The notes under the pieces are model-generated. The model saw only the letters and a list, made by a program, of their open reading frames with translations. It was not told the origin of the DNA and did no database searches. A DNA stretch of 64,000 nucleotides. Source: Novosphingobium umbonatum. GTDB taxonomy: Bacteria; Pseudomonadota; Alphaproteobacteria; Sphingomonadales; Sphingomonadaceae. Location of the stretch: contig NZ_SACO01000009.1 of the NCBI RefSeq assembly GCF_004005905.1, forward strand, positions 1 through 64,000. Direction: 5' to 3'. Positions 28,098-36,130 of the stretch are shown here, one piece after another. Position 1 is the stretch's first letter. Each line of letters starts with the position of its first letter. Position numbers and translations under genes: made by a program.

Positions 28098-28787
28098 GGC
28101 AGGTGGCAGGCGCCAGTCGATGATGCCCCGTCCCTTGTCCTGCAAAAAGGCATTGGTCTGGCTGAAGGGCTTGCTGCCGAAAAAGCCGTGATAGGCCGAT
28201 AGCGGGCTGGGGTGCGGGGCGCGCAGCAAGAGATGGCGCCCATCCTCCAGCCCCAGCCGATCGGCCTGCTTCTGCGCATGGCTGCCCCACAGGATGAACG
28301 CGCAGGGGGCGGGGCCAGCGGCCACGGCGCGGATGCAGGCATCGGTGATGGCTTCCCAACCCTTGCCTGCGTGGCTGGCGGGTTTGGCCTGTTCGACGCT
28401 CAGCACATTGTTGAGCAGCAGCACCCCCTGCTGTGCCCAGGATGATAAATCGCCATGGGCCGCGGGGGGCAGGCCAAGGTCGCTGTGCAATTCCTTGAAG
28501 ATGTTGCGCAGGCTGGGCGGCAATTTGCAGCCCTGCGCCACCGAGAAAGCCAGCCCCTGCGCTTGCCCTGCGCCGTGATAGGGGTCTTGGCCCAGGATCA
28601 CCACCCTGACCTCTGGCAAAGGCGTGAGCGACAGCGCGGCCAACCTCTGCCCTGCGGGGGGATAGATCACCTTGCCCGCCGCTTCCTCCGCCGCCAGAAA
28701 GGCGCGCAGCTCCGTGCCCATCGCGCCATGCCACAGCTCGCCCAAGGCAGGCTCCCAACTGGCGGGCAACAGGTCGGTGCTGGTCAT
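28071..28787 (-). CDS. ung: Uracil-DNA glycosylase
   Basis: The 238-residue family 1 enzyme removes uracil from DNA. Motifs are complete: the water-activating VVILGQDPYHGAGQAQGLAFSV near residue 64, LPPSLRNIFKEL, GVLLLNNVLSVE, FILWGSHAQ and the Leu-intercalation loop HPSPLSAYHGFFGS near 193. The length is normal. It overlaps the 3' end of the convergent glycosyltransferase by 27 bases, with no shared promoter. Confidence 0.97.
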   Translation of the reverse strand: MTSTDLLPASWEPALGELWHGAMGTELRAFLAAEEAAGKVIYPPAGQRLAALSLTPLPEVRVVILGQDPYHGAGQAQGLAFSVAQGCKLPPSLRNIFKELHSDLGLPPAAHGDLSSWAQQGVLLLNNVLSVEQAKPASHAGKGWEAITDACIRAVAAGPAPCAFILWGSHAQKQADRLGLEDGRHLLLRAPHPSPLSAYHGFFGSKPFSQTNAFLQDKGRGIIDWRLPPASGGQPLLI

Positions 28788-28852
28788 AATCGTCTCGCAG
28801 GCTTAAACGGGGCTTTTCACCTCGCACAGATGGGCCTAAGCAGGAAGACATA

Positions 28853-29476
28853 ATGGCTGTCTATTTCCACGAAGAAGATCTCCCCGAAGGCGTGCTGGCT
28901 CCCGGCGCGGTTGCGGTGGACACCGAAACCATGGGCCTGATCACGGCCCGCGACCGGCTGTGCGTTGTGCAGATTGCCGACGGGCGGGGGGACGAGCATC
29001 TCGTCCGCTTCAAGCCCGGCAGCGATTATGCCGCGCCCAATCTGCGCGCTGTGCTGGCCGATCCGGAGCGGGTGAAGATCTATCACTTCGCCCGTTTCGA
29101 CATTGCCGCGATCCAGCATTATATGGGCATTACCGCAGCGCCGGTGTTTTGCACCAAGATCGCCAGCAAGCTGGTCCGCACCTATACCGACCGGCATGGT
29201 TTGAAGGATTTGGTGCGCGAATTGCTGGGCAAGGAACTGTCCAAGCAACAGCAGTCGAGCGATTGGGGCGGGGCAGACCTGTCCGACGCGCAGCGCGAAT
29301 ATGCCGCCAGCGATGTGCGCTATTTGCATGCCGCCATGGCTATTCTGGTGCAAAGGCTGGAACGCGAAGGGCGGATGGAACTGGCACAGGCCTGTTTCGA
29401 CTTCCTGCCGCATCGCGCCGCGCTGGATCTGGCCGGTTGGCCCGACCACGATATTTTCAGCCACGAAGCCGCCTGA
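28853..29476 (+). CDS. RNase D-like 3'-5' exonuclease
   Basis: A 207-residue DEDD-superfamily exonuclease. The acidic motifs are AVDTETMGL (residues 21-29), YHFARFDIAAI near 77 and the DEDDy Exo III YAASDVRYLHAAM near 155. It has only the nuclease domain and no HRDC domains, so it is shorter than E. coli RNase D; such short forms are common in alphaproteobacteria and are thought to trim stable RNA. It precedes lptC by 10 bases and may be co-transcribed with lptCA. Confidence 0.9.
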   Translation: MAVYFHEEDLPEGVLAPGAVAVDTETMGLITARDRLCVVQIADGRGDEHLVRFKPGSDYAAPNLRAVLADPERVKIYHFARFDIAAIQHYMGITAAPVFCTKIASKLVRTYTDRHGLKDLVRELLGKELSKQQQSSDWGGADLSDAQREYAASDVRYLHAAMAILVQRLEREGRMELAQACFDFLPHRAALDLAGWPDHDIFSHEAA

Positions 29477-29486
29477 TCCTGCGCCG

Positions 29487-30134
29487 ATGAGTGGCAGCGC
29501 CGAAACCCTGCGCAACCGCCGGCGGGCTGATGCCGCGCCCGGCGGGCCGCATGACCGCAAGGTGCGTTTCCTGTTTTCCGCTCTGCCGATTGGCGTGGGC
29601 ATGATCGGCGCGGTGATGATCATCACGCCGATGTTCCCGCGTGGGGAAGTCAGCTTTCTGCTCGACCGCAACAAGGTGGCCATGGCCAAGGAGCGACTTG
29701 CCGTATCACAGGCCCATTATCGCGGGCAGGACAGCCAGGGCCGCGCCTTCTCGCTGACGGCGGGGCAGGCGGTGCAACACTCGGCATCGGTGCCGGTGGT
29801 GGTGATGCAGGATCTCTTGGCGCAAATGCAGATGCAGGATGGGCCCAGCGCGGTTTCGGCCACATCGGGCCGGTATGACATCAACCGCGAGCGGATGGAC
29901 CTGTCGGGCCCCGTACAGTTCAAGGGCGCCGATGGTTATTCCATGGTGACCAGCAGCGTGGCGGTGGATCTGAAATCGCGCCGCGCTTTTGGTTCGGGCG
30001 GGGTGCATGGCACGGTGCCTGCGGGCACGTTTAGTGCCGATCGCATCTCGGCCGACCTGCCCGAAAGGCGGGTGGTGCTGGAAGGGCACGCCCGTTTGCG
30101 TATGGCCGGTGGCCATATGGTGATCCCGCGATGA
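29487..30134 (+). CDS. lptC: LPS export protein LptC
   Basis: A 215-residue protein with one N-terminal membrane anchor (FLFSALPIGVGMIGAVMII, about residues 28-46) and a periplasmic beta-jellyroll domain of the LptA/LptC/YrbK type (SATSGRYDINRERMDLSGPVQF, RISADLPERRVVLEGHARL). LptC passes LPS from LptB2FG to LptA. The ATG at 29487 is preferred over upstream open frame, which belongs to the RNase D gene in another frame. It is followed by lptA, 57 bases downstream, as in many alphaproteobacteria. Confidence 0.88.
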   Translation: MSGSAETLRNRRRADAAPGGPHDRKVRFLFSALPIGVGMIGAVMIITPMFPRGEVSFLLDRNKVAMAKERLAVSQAHYRGQDSQGRAFSLTAGQAVQHSASVPVVVMQDLLAQMQMQDGPSAVSATSGRYDINRERMDLSGPVQFKGADGYSMVTSSVAVDLKSRRAFGSGGVHGTVPAGTFSADRISADLPERRVVLEGHARLRMAGGHMVIPR

Positions 30135-30191
30135 AGGCCTGGCTCACGAACGCGCTTCCCGCGCGGGCCTGCTTGGGCTAAGGGCGCTTGC

Positions 30192-30752
30192 ATGTCGCTG
30201 ATGTCTTTCTCTGCCGCTCTGCGTTCCCGCCGCCTGCAAGGCCTGATTCTGGCCACGGTTCTGGGCGGTTCGGCCAGCGCGATCATGGCGCAGACCAAGC
30301 TGGGCGAGCATAATAGCGAGGCGCCGGTCAATTACGCGGCAGACCGCATCGAGGTGCAGGACAAGGCCAACCGCGTGTTGTTGAGCGGCCATGTCGATGT
30401 GACGCAGGATGGTTTGCGGATGCAGGCCGCGCAAACGGTGGTGGCCTATATCAACGATGGCGGGGTCAAGATCCAGCGCATCGATGCCACGGGCGGTGTG
30501 ACCATTACCCGCAGTGACGAACAGGCCACCGGTGAAGTGGCCAATTATGATTTTAACCGCCGAATCATAACTTTGGTTGGCCATGTGACTCTGCGCAATG
30601 ATCGTGGCAATTCGCAGGGTGAACGTTTGGTGATCGATCTGGATCGCCATCTTTCCAGCTTTGTCGGTGGCGCTGTTTCGGGCGAGGGCGCAAGCTCTGG
30701 CCGTGTGGTGGGCAGCTTTAATGTTGCCAAGCGGAGCGATGCCTCCAAGTAA
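30192..30752 (+). CDS. lptA: LPS transport periplasmic protein LptA
   Basis: A 186-residue secreted protein: signal peptide to about residue 33 (ending SAIMAQ), then the OstA-like beta-jellyroll with PVNYAADRIEVQDKANRVLLSGHVDVTQDG, ATGGVTITRSDEQATGEVANYD and GNSQGERLVIDLDR. It bridges the periplasm between LptC and LptD and is essential in most Gram-negatives. lptB, commonly the next gene, is not here; a 270-base gap with no evident gene follows. Confidence 0.9.
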   Translation: MSLMSFSAALRSRRLQGLILATVLGGSASAIMAQTKLGEHNSEAPVNYAADRIEVQDKANRVLLSGHVDVTQDGLRMQAAQTVVAYINDGGVKIQRIDATGGVTITRSDEQATGEVANYDFNRRIITLVGHVTLRNDRGNSQGERLVIDLDRHLSSFVGGAVSGEGASSGRVVGSFNVAKRSDASK

Positions 30753-30988
30753 GCGGTTTTTGGCGTAAAACTGCCATTTCATCCTTCATTACTGAAGCAA
30801 TTGCTGAGTTTTTCTTGAGCTTGGCAGGCGATGTTTCGTGTCCATTGCAGGCGTGTCGCGGTGCGTTGCGGCGTGTTTTTGCGTCTGCGAGAGATGTGGT
30901 CTTTGGCTCATCCAATTGAGATAAACAGAAAATTTCCATAAACATCCATTTTAGAGGCTTGATTAATCCATATCGGAGGTTATGCTTT

Positions 30989-31008
30989 CTGCACTAGCGA
31001 AATAGTCG
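30989..31008. promoter_or_regulatory. Shared motif upstream of a polysaccharide gene (copy A)
   Basis: The 20-base sequence from CTGCACTAGCGA to AGTCG recurs, with two differences, at 50685-50704 and in shortened form at 49282-49295. All three sites lie upstream of surface-polysaccharide genes. This copy is 15 bases before the glycosyltransferase ATG at 31023. The rest of the 30753-31022 gap shows no other recognisable element. Confidence 0.3.
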
Positions 31009-31022
31009 GGAATATTTGATCC

Positions 31023-32300
31023 ATGCGGATGCTTGCTGAGGAAATCGACGTGTCGATCGCCGATTGGGCGTCGCATATTGGTGAAAACATCCCTTTCAAA
31101 TCGGGCGTGCCGCCGATGCGGATCCTGATTTCGGACTATTCGGGTCATCCATTTCAGGTGCAATTGTCGCGCGAACTGGCGCGGCGTGGCCATTTGGTCA
31201 TGCATATGTTCTTTGCCGGTTTCCAGACGCCCAAGGGCAATCTGGTGCGACAGGAGCAAGACCCCGAAACTTTTGACATCACCTATGTCAATCTGGGCGA
31301 GACCTTCCGCAAAGACAGCTTTGTCCGCCGCCGCCAGCAAGAGGTGCAGGTGGGCGAGTTGATGGCGGCCAAGCTGCGCGGATTTAAGCCCGATCTGGTG
31401 ATTTCCTCGAATGCGCCGCTCGACACGCAGCGGGTGTTTCAAAAGGCGGCCGATGAAATCGGTGCCAAATTTATCTTCTGGCTGCAGGATATCTATTCCG
31501 AAGGCATTTCCCGCGTGGTGCCGCGCAAATTGCCGGTGGTGGGCCATGCGGCGGCGGCTTTCTATCGCTGGCTGGAATTCACCATGCTGCGCAACAGCGA
31601 CCGCGTTGTGGCGATCACGCAGGATTTCGTGCCGATCCTGACCGCCAAGGGCGTGAAGGCAGAGCAGATCTCGGTGGTGGAAAATTGGGCGCCGCTGGAC
31701 GAATTGCCGCGTCATGCGCGCGAGAATGACTGGGCCGCCATCCATATGCATCCTTCGGCGCTGCGCTATGTCTATTCGGGCACGCTGGGTTATAAACATG
31801 ACCCCAGCCTGTTGCATGACATCGCCCGCCGCTTGCCCGAGGCGCATGTCCATGTGTTCTCCGAAGGCGAACCGGCCAGCGCTCTGGCCCGTGAAGTGGC
31901 CGAGGCGGGCACGCCCAATCTGACCGTGCATCCCTGGGTTCCCTTTGCCGATTTGCCGCGCATGTTGTCGGGTGCCGACGTCTTTGTGGCGATGATCGAG
32001 GAAGAGGCGGGCGTCTATTCGGTGCCGTCCAAGATCCTGACCTATCTTACCGTGGGGCGGCCCATTCTGGCTTCGGTCCCGGCCGAAAATCTGGCTGCAC
32101 GTTTGATTAGCCATCATGATGCGGGGCGCGTGATGCCCCCTTCGGAGCGCGAAGCCTTTTTGCAGGCTGCAGTCGATCTGGCGCAGAGCGAGGTCCGCCG
32201 CCGCGCCATGGGCAACAATGGCCGCGCCTATGCCGAGCGCGCTTTCGACATCACGGCCATCGCGGATCACTTTGAACGAATTTTGGGCGAGATCGCCTGA
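31023..32300 (+). CDS. Glycosyltransferase family 4 (WbuB-like)
   Basis: A GT-B enzyme of up to 425 residues. The family N terminus MRILISDYSGHPFQVQLSRELARRGH starts at residue 32, so the ATG at 31116 is a credible alternative and the first 31 residues may not be translated. The C-terminal donor domain has YVYSGTLGYKHDPSLLHDIA, DVFVAMIEEEAGVYSVPSKILTYLTVGRPILA (donor site) near residue 335. It leads a block with a GDP-mannose epimerase homologue and a flippase, so it probably builds the repeat unit of that polysaccharide. Confidence 0.87.
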   Translation: MRMLAEEIDVSIADWASHIGENIPFKSGVPPMRILISDYSGHPFQVQLSRELARRGHLVMHMFFAGFQTPKGNLVRQEQDPETFDITYVNLGETFRKDSFVRRRQQEVQVGELMAAKLRGFKPDLVISSNAPLDTQRVFQKAADEIGAKFIFWLQDIYSEGISRVVPRKLPVVGHAAAAFYRWLEFTMLRNSDRVVAITQDFVPILTAKGVKAEQISVVENWAPLDELPRHARENDWAAIHMHPSALRYVYSGTLGYKHDPSLLHDIARRLPEAHVHVFSEGEPASALAREVAEAGTPNLTVHPWVPFADLPRMLSGADVFVAMIEEEAGVYSVPSKILTYLTVGRPILASVPAENLAARLISHHDAGRVMPPSEREAFLQAAVDLAQSEVRRRAMGNNGRAYAERAFDITAIADHFERILGEIA

Positions 32301-32329
32301 GCCGCAAATTTCACAGGAGTATTGGGTTC

Positions 32330-33298
32330 ATGAAGACGGCCTTGGTCTTGGGCGCCGGCGGGTTTATTGGTGGCCATCTGGTAAAGCGTTTGAAGCGTGA
32401 AGGTTTCTGGGTGCGCGGCGTGGACCTGAAGTTCCACGAACATGCCGAGACCGAAGCCGATGACTTCGTGGTGGCCGACTTGCGCGATCCCTATAACGTG
32501 CGTGGTGTGATCGACCGTCGTTTTGATGAAGTGTACCAGCTGGCCGCCGACATGGGTGGTGCGGGCTATATCTTCACCGGCGAACATGATGCCGACATCA
32601 TGCACAATTCGGCGACGATCAACCTGAACGTGGCCGACAGCGCCTATAAGCGCAACATCAGCCGCGTGTTCTATTCTTCCTCGGCCTGTATGTATCCGGC
32701 CTATAATCAGGAAGATCCCACCAATCCCAATTGCAAGGAAGACTCGGCCTATCCGGCCGCGCCCGACAGCGAATATGGCTGGGAAAAGCTGTTTTCCGAA
32801 CGTCTGTTCCTTGCCTATAACCGCAATTACGGGTTGAAGAACCGCGTGGCGCGTTACCACAACATCTTTGGCCCCGAAGGCACGTGGGATGGCGGCAAGG
32901 AAAAGGCTCCCGCTGCCGTCTGCCGCAAGATCGCCCGTGCCACCAGCGGCGATGCGATCGACATCTGGGGTGATGGCGAACAGACCCGTTCTTTCCTTTA
33001 CGTGGAAGAATGCGTGGAAGGCACCACCCGCCTGCTGCGTTCGGACTTTGAAGGTCCGGTCAACATCGGTTCGGATGAAATGGTCACCATCAACCAGCTG
33101 GTGGACTATGTGGCCGATATTGCCGGCAAGAAGATCGAGAAGAATCACATTCCGGGGCCCTTGGGCGTGCGTGGCCGCAACTCGGAAAATTCGCTGATCA
33201 AGGAACGTCTGGGCTGGGCGCCTTCGCAGACTTTGCGCGCCGGTCTGGAAAAGACCTATGAATGGATTGAAGCGCAGGTGCGCCGCAATTCGATCTGA
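32330..33298 (+). CDS. GDP-mannose 3,5-epimerase-like extended SDR enzyme
   Basis: A 322-residue NAD-dependent epimerase. It has the Rossmann motif GAGGFIG at residues 8-14, the YxxxK pair in SEYGWEKLFSE near 146, and strong likeness to plant GDP-mannose 3,5-epimerase in several blocks: LAADMGGAGYIF, FYSSSACMYPAYNQ, RYHNIFGPEGTW, EKAPAAVCRK and PGPLGVRGRNSEN. Such enzymes make GDP-L-galactose and GDP-L-gulose from GDP-D-mannose. The context of glycosyltransferase and flippase suggests an L-galactose- or L-gulose-type residue in the exported glycan. A strong terminator follows. Confidence 0.85.
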   Translation: MKTALVLGAGGFIGGHLVKRLKREGFWVRGVDLKFHEHAETEADDFVVADLRDPYNVRGVIDRRFDEVYQLAADMGGAGYIFTGEHDADIMHNSATINLNVADSAYKRNISRVFYSSSACMYPAYNQEDPTNPNCKEDSAYPAAPDSEYGWEKLFSERLFLAYNRNYGLKNRVARYHNIFGPEGTWDGGKEKAPAAVCRKIARATSGDAIDIWGDGEQTRSFLYVEECVEGTTRLLRSDFEGPVNIGSDEMVTINQLVDYVADIAGKKIEKNHIPGPLGVRGRNSENSLIKERLGWAPSQTLRAGLEKTYEWIEAQVRRNSI

Positions 33299-33306
33299 TA
33301 ACAGGA

Positions 33307-33331
33307 GGGGGTGCTTTACGCGCCCCCTTTT
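33307..33331 (+). terminator. Rho-independent terminator after the epimerase gene
   Basis: An eight-pair stem (GGGGGTGC with GCGCCCCC, one G-U) encloses TTTAC and is followed by TTTT. It lies only nine bases after the stop and 16 bases before the flippase start, so read-through would govern flippase expression. Confidence 0.85.
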
Positions 33332-33346
33332 GATAAAGGCGAGACG

Positions 33347-34744
33347 GTGAACGCCCTAGTTGCCAAAATCGGGCCTTTGCTTTCCGCTCTGAGCCGGGCC
33401 CCTGCCGATCTGTCCACGGCCGAGGGGCGCGCGCAGGAACGGTTGCGCCGCGCGCGACTGACCACCTTGGCGGCCATGGCTTCCAAGGTCATTTCTGTTG
33501 GCACCCAATTGATCAGCGTGCCTTTGACGCTGCCCTATCTGGGCATGGAACGATACGGCTTGTGGATCGTGTTGAGCACGGTCGTTGCCATGCAATCCTG
33601 CGTGGATTTGGGGATTGGCAGTGGCATCCTCAATCAAGCCGCCGCTGCCCATGGGCGGGAGGACCGCAGGGCGGTGCGCGTGATTGCATCGAGCGGGTTG
33701 ATCGCCTTGATGTTACCGGCGCTGCTTTTGTGGACGGGTTTCATGCTATCGCGTGACCATGTGGATTGGTCGGCGCTGTTCCAATTGACCACGCCCGAAG
33801 CCAAGCGGGATATTATGCCCACTTTGCAGGTATTTGCCTGTATCTTCGCGCTCTCGATCCCTGCCAATCTGGTTTATCGCGTGCAAATCGGCACCCAGCA
33901 GGGTTTCCGCGCCAGCCTTTGGCAATGTCTGGGCAATGCACTGATGTTGCCAGCTATCCTGTTGGTGCTGTGGTGCGACGCGGGCCTGCCTGCGCTGGTA
34001 GGCGTGTTTGTCGGCATGCCGGTTCTGGCCAATCTGGCCAATACGCTGCTGTTCTTTGGCTGGCAGAGCCGTGATATCCGCCCCTCGCTAGGCTGGCTGT
34101 CCTGGGCCTCGATTGGGCAGGCGCTGCGCCAGGGCGCGGCCTTTATGACGGTGCAAACCGGCAATATCGTCATTTCGGTCTGTGTGCCCATGGTGATTAC
34201 CCGCGTGTTGGGCACGGCCCATGTGCCCGAATATGCGGTGCCCGAAAGGCTGTTGGCCTTGGTGGTGATGCTGACCTCGATGTATGTGCAGCCCTTGTGG
34301 CCGGCCTATCGCGAAGCGCTGGAGCGCGGTGACGGGGCATGGGTGGCGCGTTCCTATCGCCGGACCTTGTTGCAAGTGATCGGCGCGGGCGGGCTGGTGC
34401 TGGCGCTGTTGGGGCTGGCCATGCCTTTCATCCTGCATATCTGGGTGGCGGATCGGGTGCAGCCTTCGGCATGGCTGGTCGCGGGCCTGTGCCTGATGAA
34501 ACTGGGCGAGGCGCTGGTTTTCGTCAATGCCGTAGCGCTTAGCGCGCTGGAGGAGTTGCGTTCCCAATCGATTATGGCGGTGCTTGGCGCTTTCGCCATG
34601 ACTTGGGGCTTGGCAATGATTTGTGGGCGCTGGGGGGTGGTCTCTATTCCCTGGGCGGGCGCGCTTATTCTGGCCATGGCTTTGTTGATGCCGGGCGGTT
34701 GGATTATCCGGCGCCGTTTGCTGGGCAGATATCAGGAGCCATAA
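33347..34744 (+). CDS. Polysaccharide flippase, Wzx/MATE type
   Basis: A 465-residue membrane protein of the polysaccharide transporter superfamily with about 12 hydrophobic segments; an early block ISVPLTLPYLGMERYGLWIVLSTVV near residue 48 is typical of Wzx flippases. It would move lipid-linked repeat units across the inner membrane. I chose the GTG at 33347 because AAAGGCGAGACG directly precedes it; an upstream ATG at 33311 would sit inside the terminator. It is followed closely by the broken acetyltransferase gene. Confidence 0.85.
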   Translation: MNALVAKIGPLLSALSRAPADLSTAEGRAQERLRRARLTTLAAMASKVISVGTQLISVPLTLPYLGMERYGLWIVLSTVVAMQSCVDLGIGSGILNQAAAAHGREDRRAVRVIASSGLIALMLPALLLWTGFMLSRDHVDWSALFQLTTPEAKRDIMPTLQVFACIFALSIPANLVYRVQIGTQQGFRASLWQCLGNALMLPAILLVLWCDAGLPALVGVFVGMPVLANLANTLLFFGWQSRDIRPSLGWLSWASIGQALRQGAAFMTVQTGNIVISVCVPMVITRVLGTAHVPEYAVPERLLALVVMLTSMYVQPLWPAYREALERGDGAWVARSYRRTLLQVIGAGGLVLALLGLAMPFILHIWVADRVQPSAWLVAGLCLMKLGEALVFVNAVALSALEELRSQSIMAVLGAFAMTWGLAMICGRWGVVSIPWAGALILAMALLMPGGWIIRRRLLGRYQEP

Positions 34745-34750
34745 GGCGTC

Positions 34751-35037
34751 ATGAAACTTCCTCTGCGTCTTGGCTGGCTGTTATTGCGTCGGCGACTTTT
34801 GCGGCAAGTGACTGGTCTGCAGATCCATCCGCTGGCAGTGTCAGACGCGGCCTGCCAATTTTCCAGCCATGTCCGGTTGGAAAACGGGGTTCGCTTTCAT
34901 GTCTCCTCGATCGGGACCCACAGCTATGTCGCTGCCGGTGGGCGCGTTGCCTATACGGATATCGGCAGTTTTTGCAGCATCGGGCCTGAAGTTATGTTGG
35001 GTGGATTGGGGCGGCATCCGGTCGACTGTCTGAGCAC
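34751..35037 (+). pseudogene. Hexapeptide acetyltransferase, 3' part lost at an IS insertion
   Basis: The first 95 residues match the N-terminal half of left-handed beta-helix (LbH) acetyltransferases of the CatB/WbbJ kind, ending in DIGSFCSIGPEVMLGGLGRHPVD-like sequence and then CLSTALL, where family members continue with the active-site region. The frame then enters the IS element and stops by chance at 35227. The rest of the gene is not found on the far side of the element, so the 3' half was deleted. It follows the flippase gene by six bases and was probably the polysaccharide O-acetylase of that operon. Confidence 0.8.
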
Positions 35038-36084
35038 GGCTTTGTTGCATAACAACGTGATGGATTCCCTTGAAAAATCGGATGTCATAGATGGGCAGGA
35101 TGCCCAGACCGACGCCGCCGAAATATCGCACGACCAATTGGCCCGAGTAAAATGCTGCGCTCAAACGGCTAGGCTCGCTGGATGCGTGGTTCGATCCTGG
35201 AATGGATTGGTTTGCAGCGCCCGATGACCGACCTGGGCGGCCACTACGCTTTTCGGGCCGAGCGATCGAGTTCTGCCTGACGCTGAAAGGGTAGTTCCAA
35301 CTCCCGCTGCGGCAAGTGCCGGGTCTGGCGCAGAGCCTGCTCAGGCTGGCCGGTCTGGACTGGCCGGCACCGGATTATACGACGCTGTGCCCACGTCAGA
35401 AGAGTTTGTTGGTCGGTCTGGGCGGCAGGCCCAGCGCAGGCGGTCTGCACCTGCTGGTCGACAGCACCGGGATCAAGATGATCGGTGAGGGTGAATGGAA
35501 GGCTCGTAAACATGACGTTTCCTACCGTCGCCAGTGGCGCAAGGTGCATATCAGCATCGACGCGGAAACCTTCGATGTCCGGGCGATCGCGGTCATGAGC
35601 AATGCCGTCGGTGATGGCCAGACGCTGCCCGACCTTTTGGCGCAGATCCACGAGGATGAGACCATTGTCACCGTCGGTGGCGACGGGGCATATGACACCA
35701 GCGGGTGCCACGCGGCCATCGATGCGCGCGGTTCCGATCCAGTTATCCCGGTTCGCCGCAACGGCAAGGCCTGGACCGAGTACGGTCTCGGCGTCCAGGC
35801 CCGCAACGAGACCTTGCGCGTGATGAAACGACTGGGCAGGGCAATCTGGAAGAAATGGAGCGGCTACCATCGCCGCAGCCTGGTCGAAACCAAGATGCAC
35901 TGCTTCAAGCTGCTCGGCCAACACGTCGCCGCGCACACCTTCGAGGGTCAGGTAACCGAGCTTAAAGTCCGTGCAACAATCCTTAATCGCTCCTCACAAA
36001 TCGGCATTCCGAACATTATCCGCATAGCGTAATAATTACAAGCAATCATAAATTTGCACCATTCAGGCGTTATGCAACAAAGCC
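35038..36084 (+). mobile_element. IS5-family insertion sequence, IS903-like ends
   Basis: The 1047-base element is bounded by perfect 16-base inverted repeats GGCTTTGTTGCATAAC (35038-35053) and GTTATGCAACAAAGCC (36069-36084). Repeats starting GGCTTTGTTG are typical of the IS903 branch of the IS5 family. The nine bases on the left (TCTGAGCAC) do not recur on the right (TTTGTAACC), so no target duplication is visible. It carries one transposase gene that is inactivated. Confidence 0.92.
35091..36032 (+). pseudogene. IS5-family DDE transposase with two nonsense codons
   Basis: From ATG 35091 to TAA 36030 the frame spans 313 codons with the IS903-type order: PPKYRTTNWPE near the N terminus, GSLDAWFDPGMDW, FQLPLRQVPGLAQSLLRLAG, LLVDSTGIKMIGEGEW (first catalytic Asp), VGGDGAYDTSGCHAAI (second Asp) and ETKMHCFKLLG (catalytic Glu). 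Two in-frame stops interrupt it: TAA at 35148 where the family has Tyr, and TAG at 35292 within LKG*FQLPL. The catalytic residues remain, but no full product can be made without suppression, so the element is probably immobile unless helped in trans. Confidence 0.88.
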
Positions 36085-36098
36085 TTTGTAACCGCAAC

Positions 36099-36126
36099 GG
36101 GGGCTGGAGCGATCCAGCCCCCTTTT
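36099..36126 (+). terminator. Rho-independent terminator of the interrupted operon
   Basis: Perfect ten-pair stem GGGGGCTGGA/TCCAGCCCCC with a four-base loop, followed by TTTT on the plus strand. It probably ended the former flippase-acetyltransferase transcript and now follows the IS element. Confidence 0.88.
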
Positions 36127-36130
36127 CGTA

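Noticed and set aside
35038-35227. Extension of the acetyltransferase frame into the IS element
   Set aside because: The residues after 35037 are IS sequence in the wrong frame, so the apparent 158-residue protein is a chance read-through.
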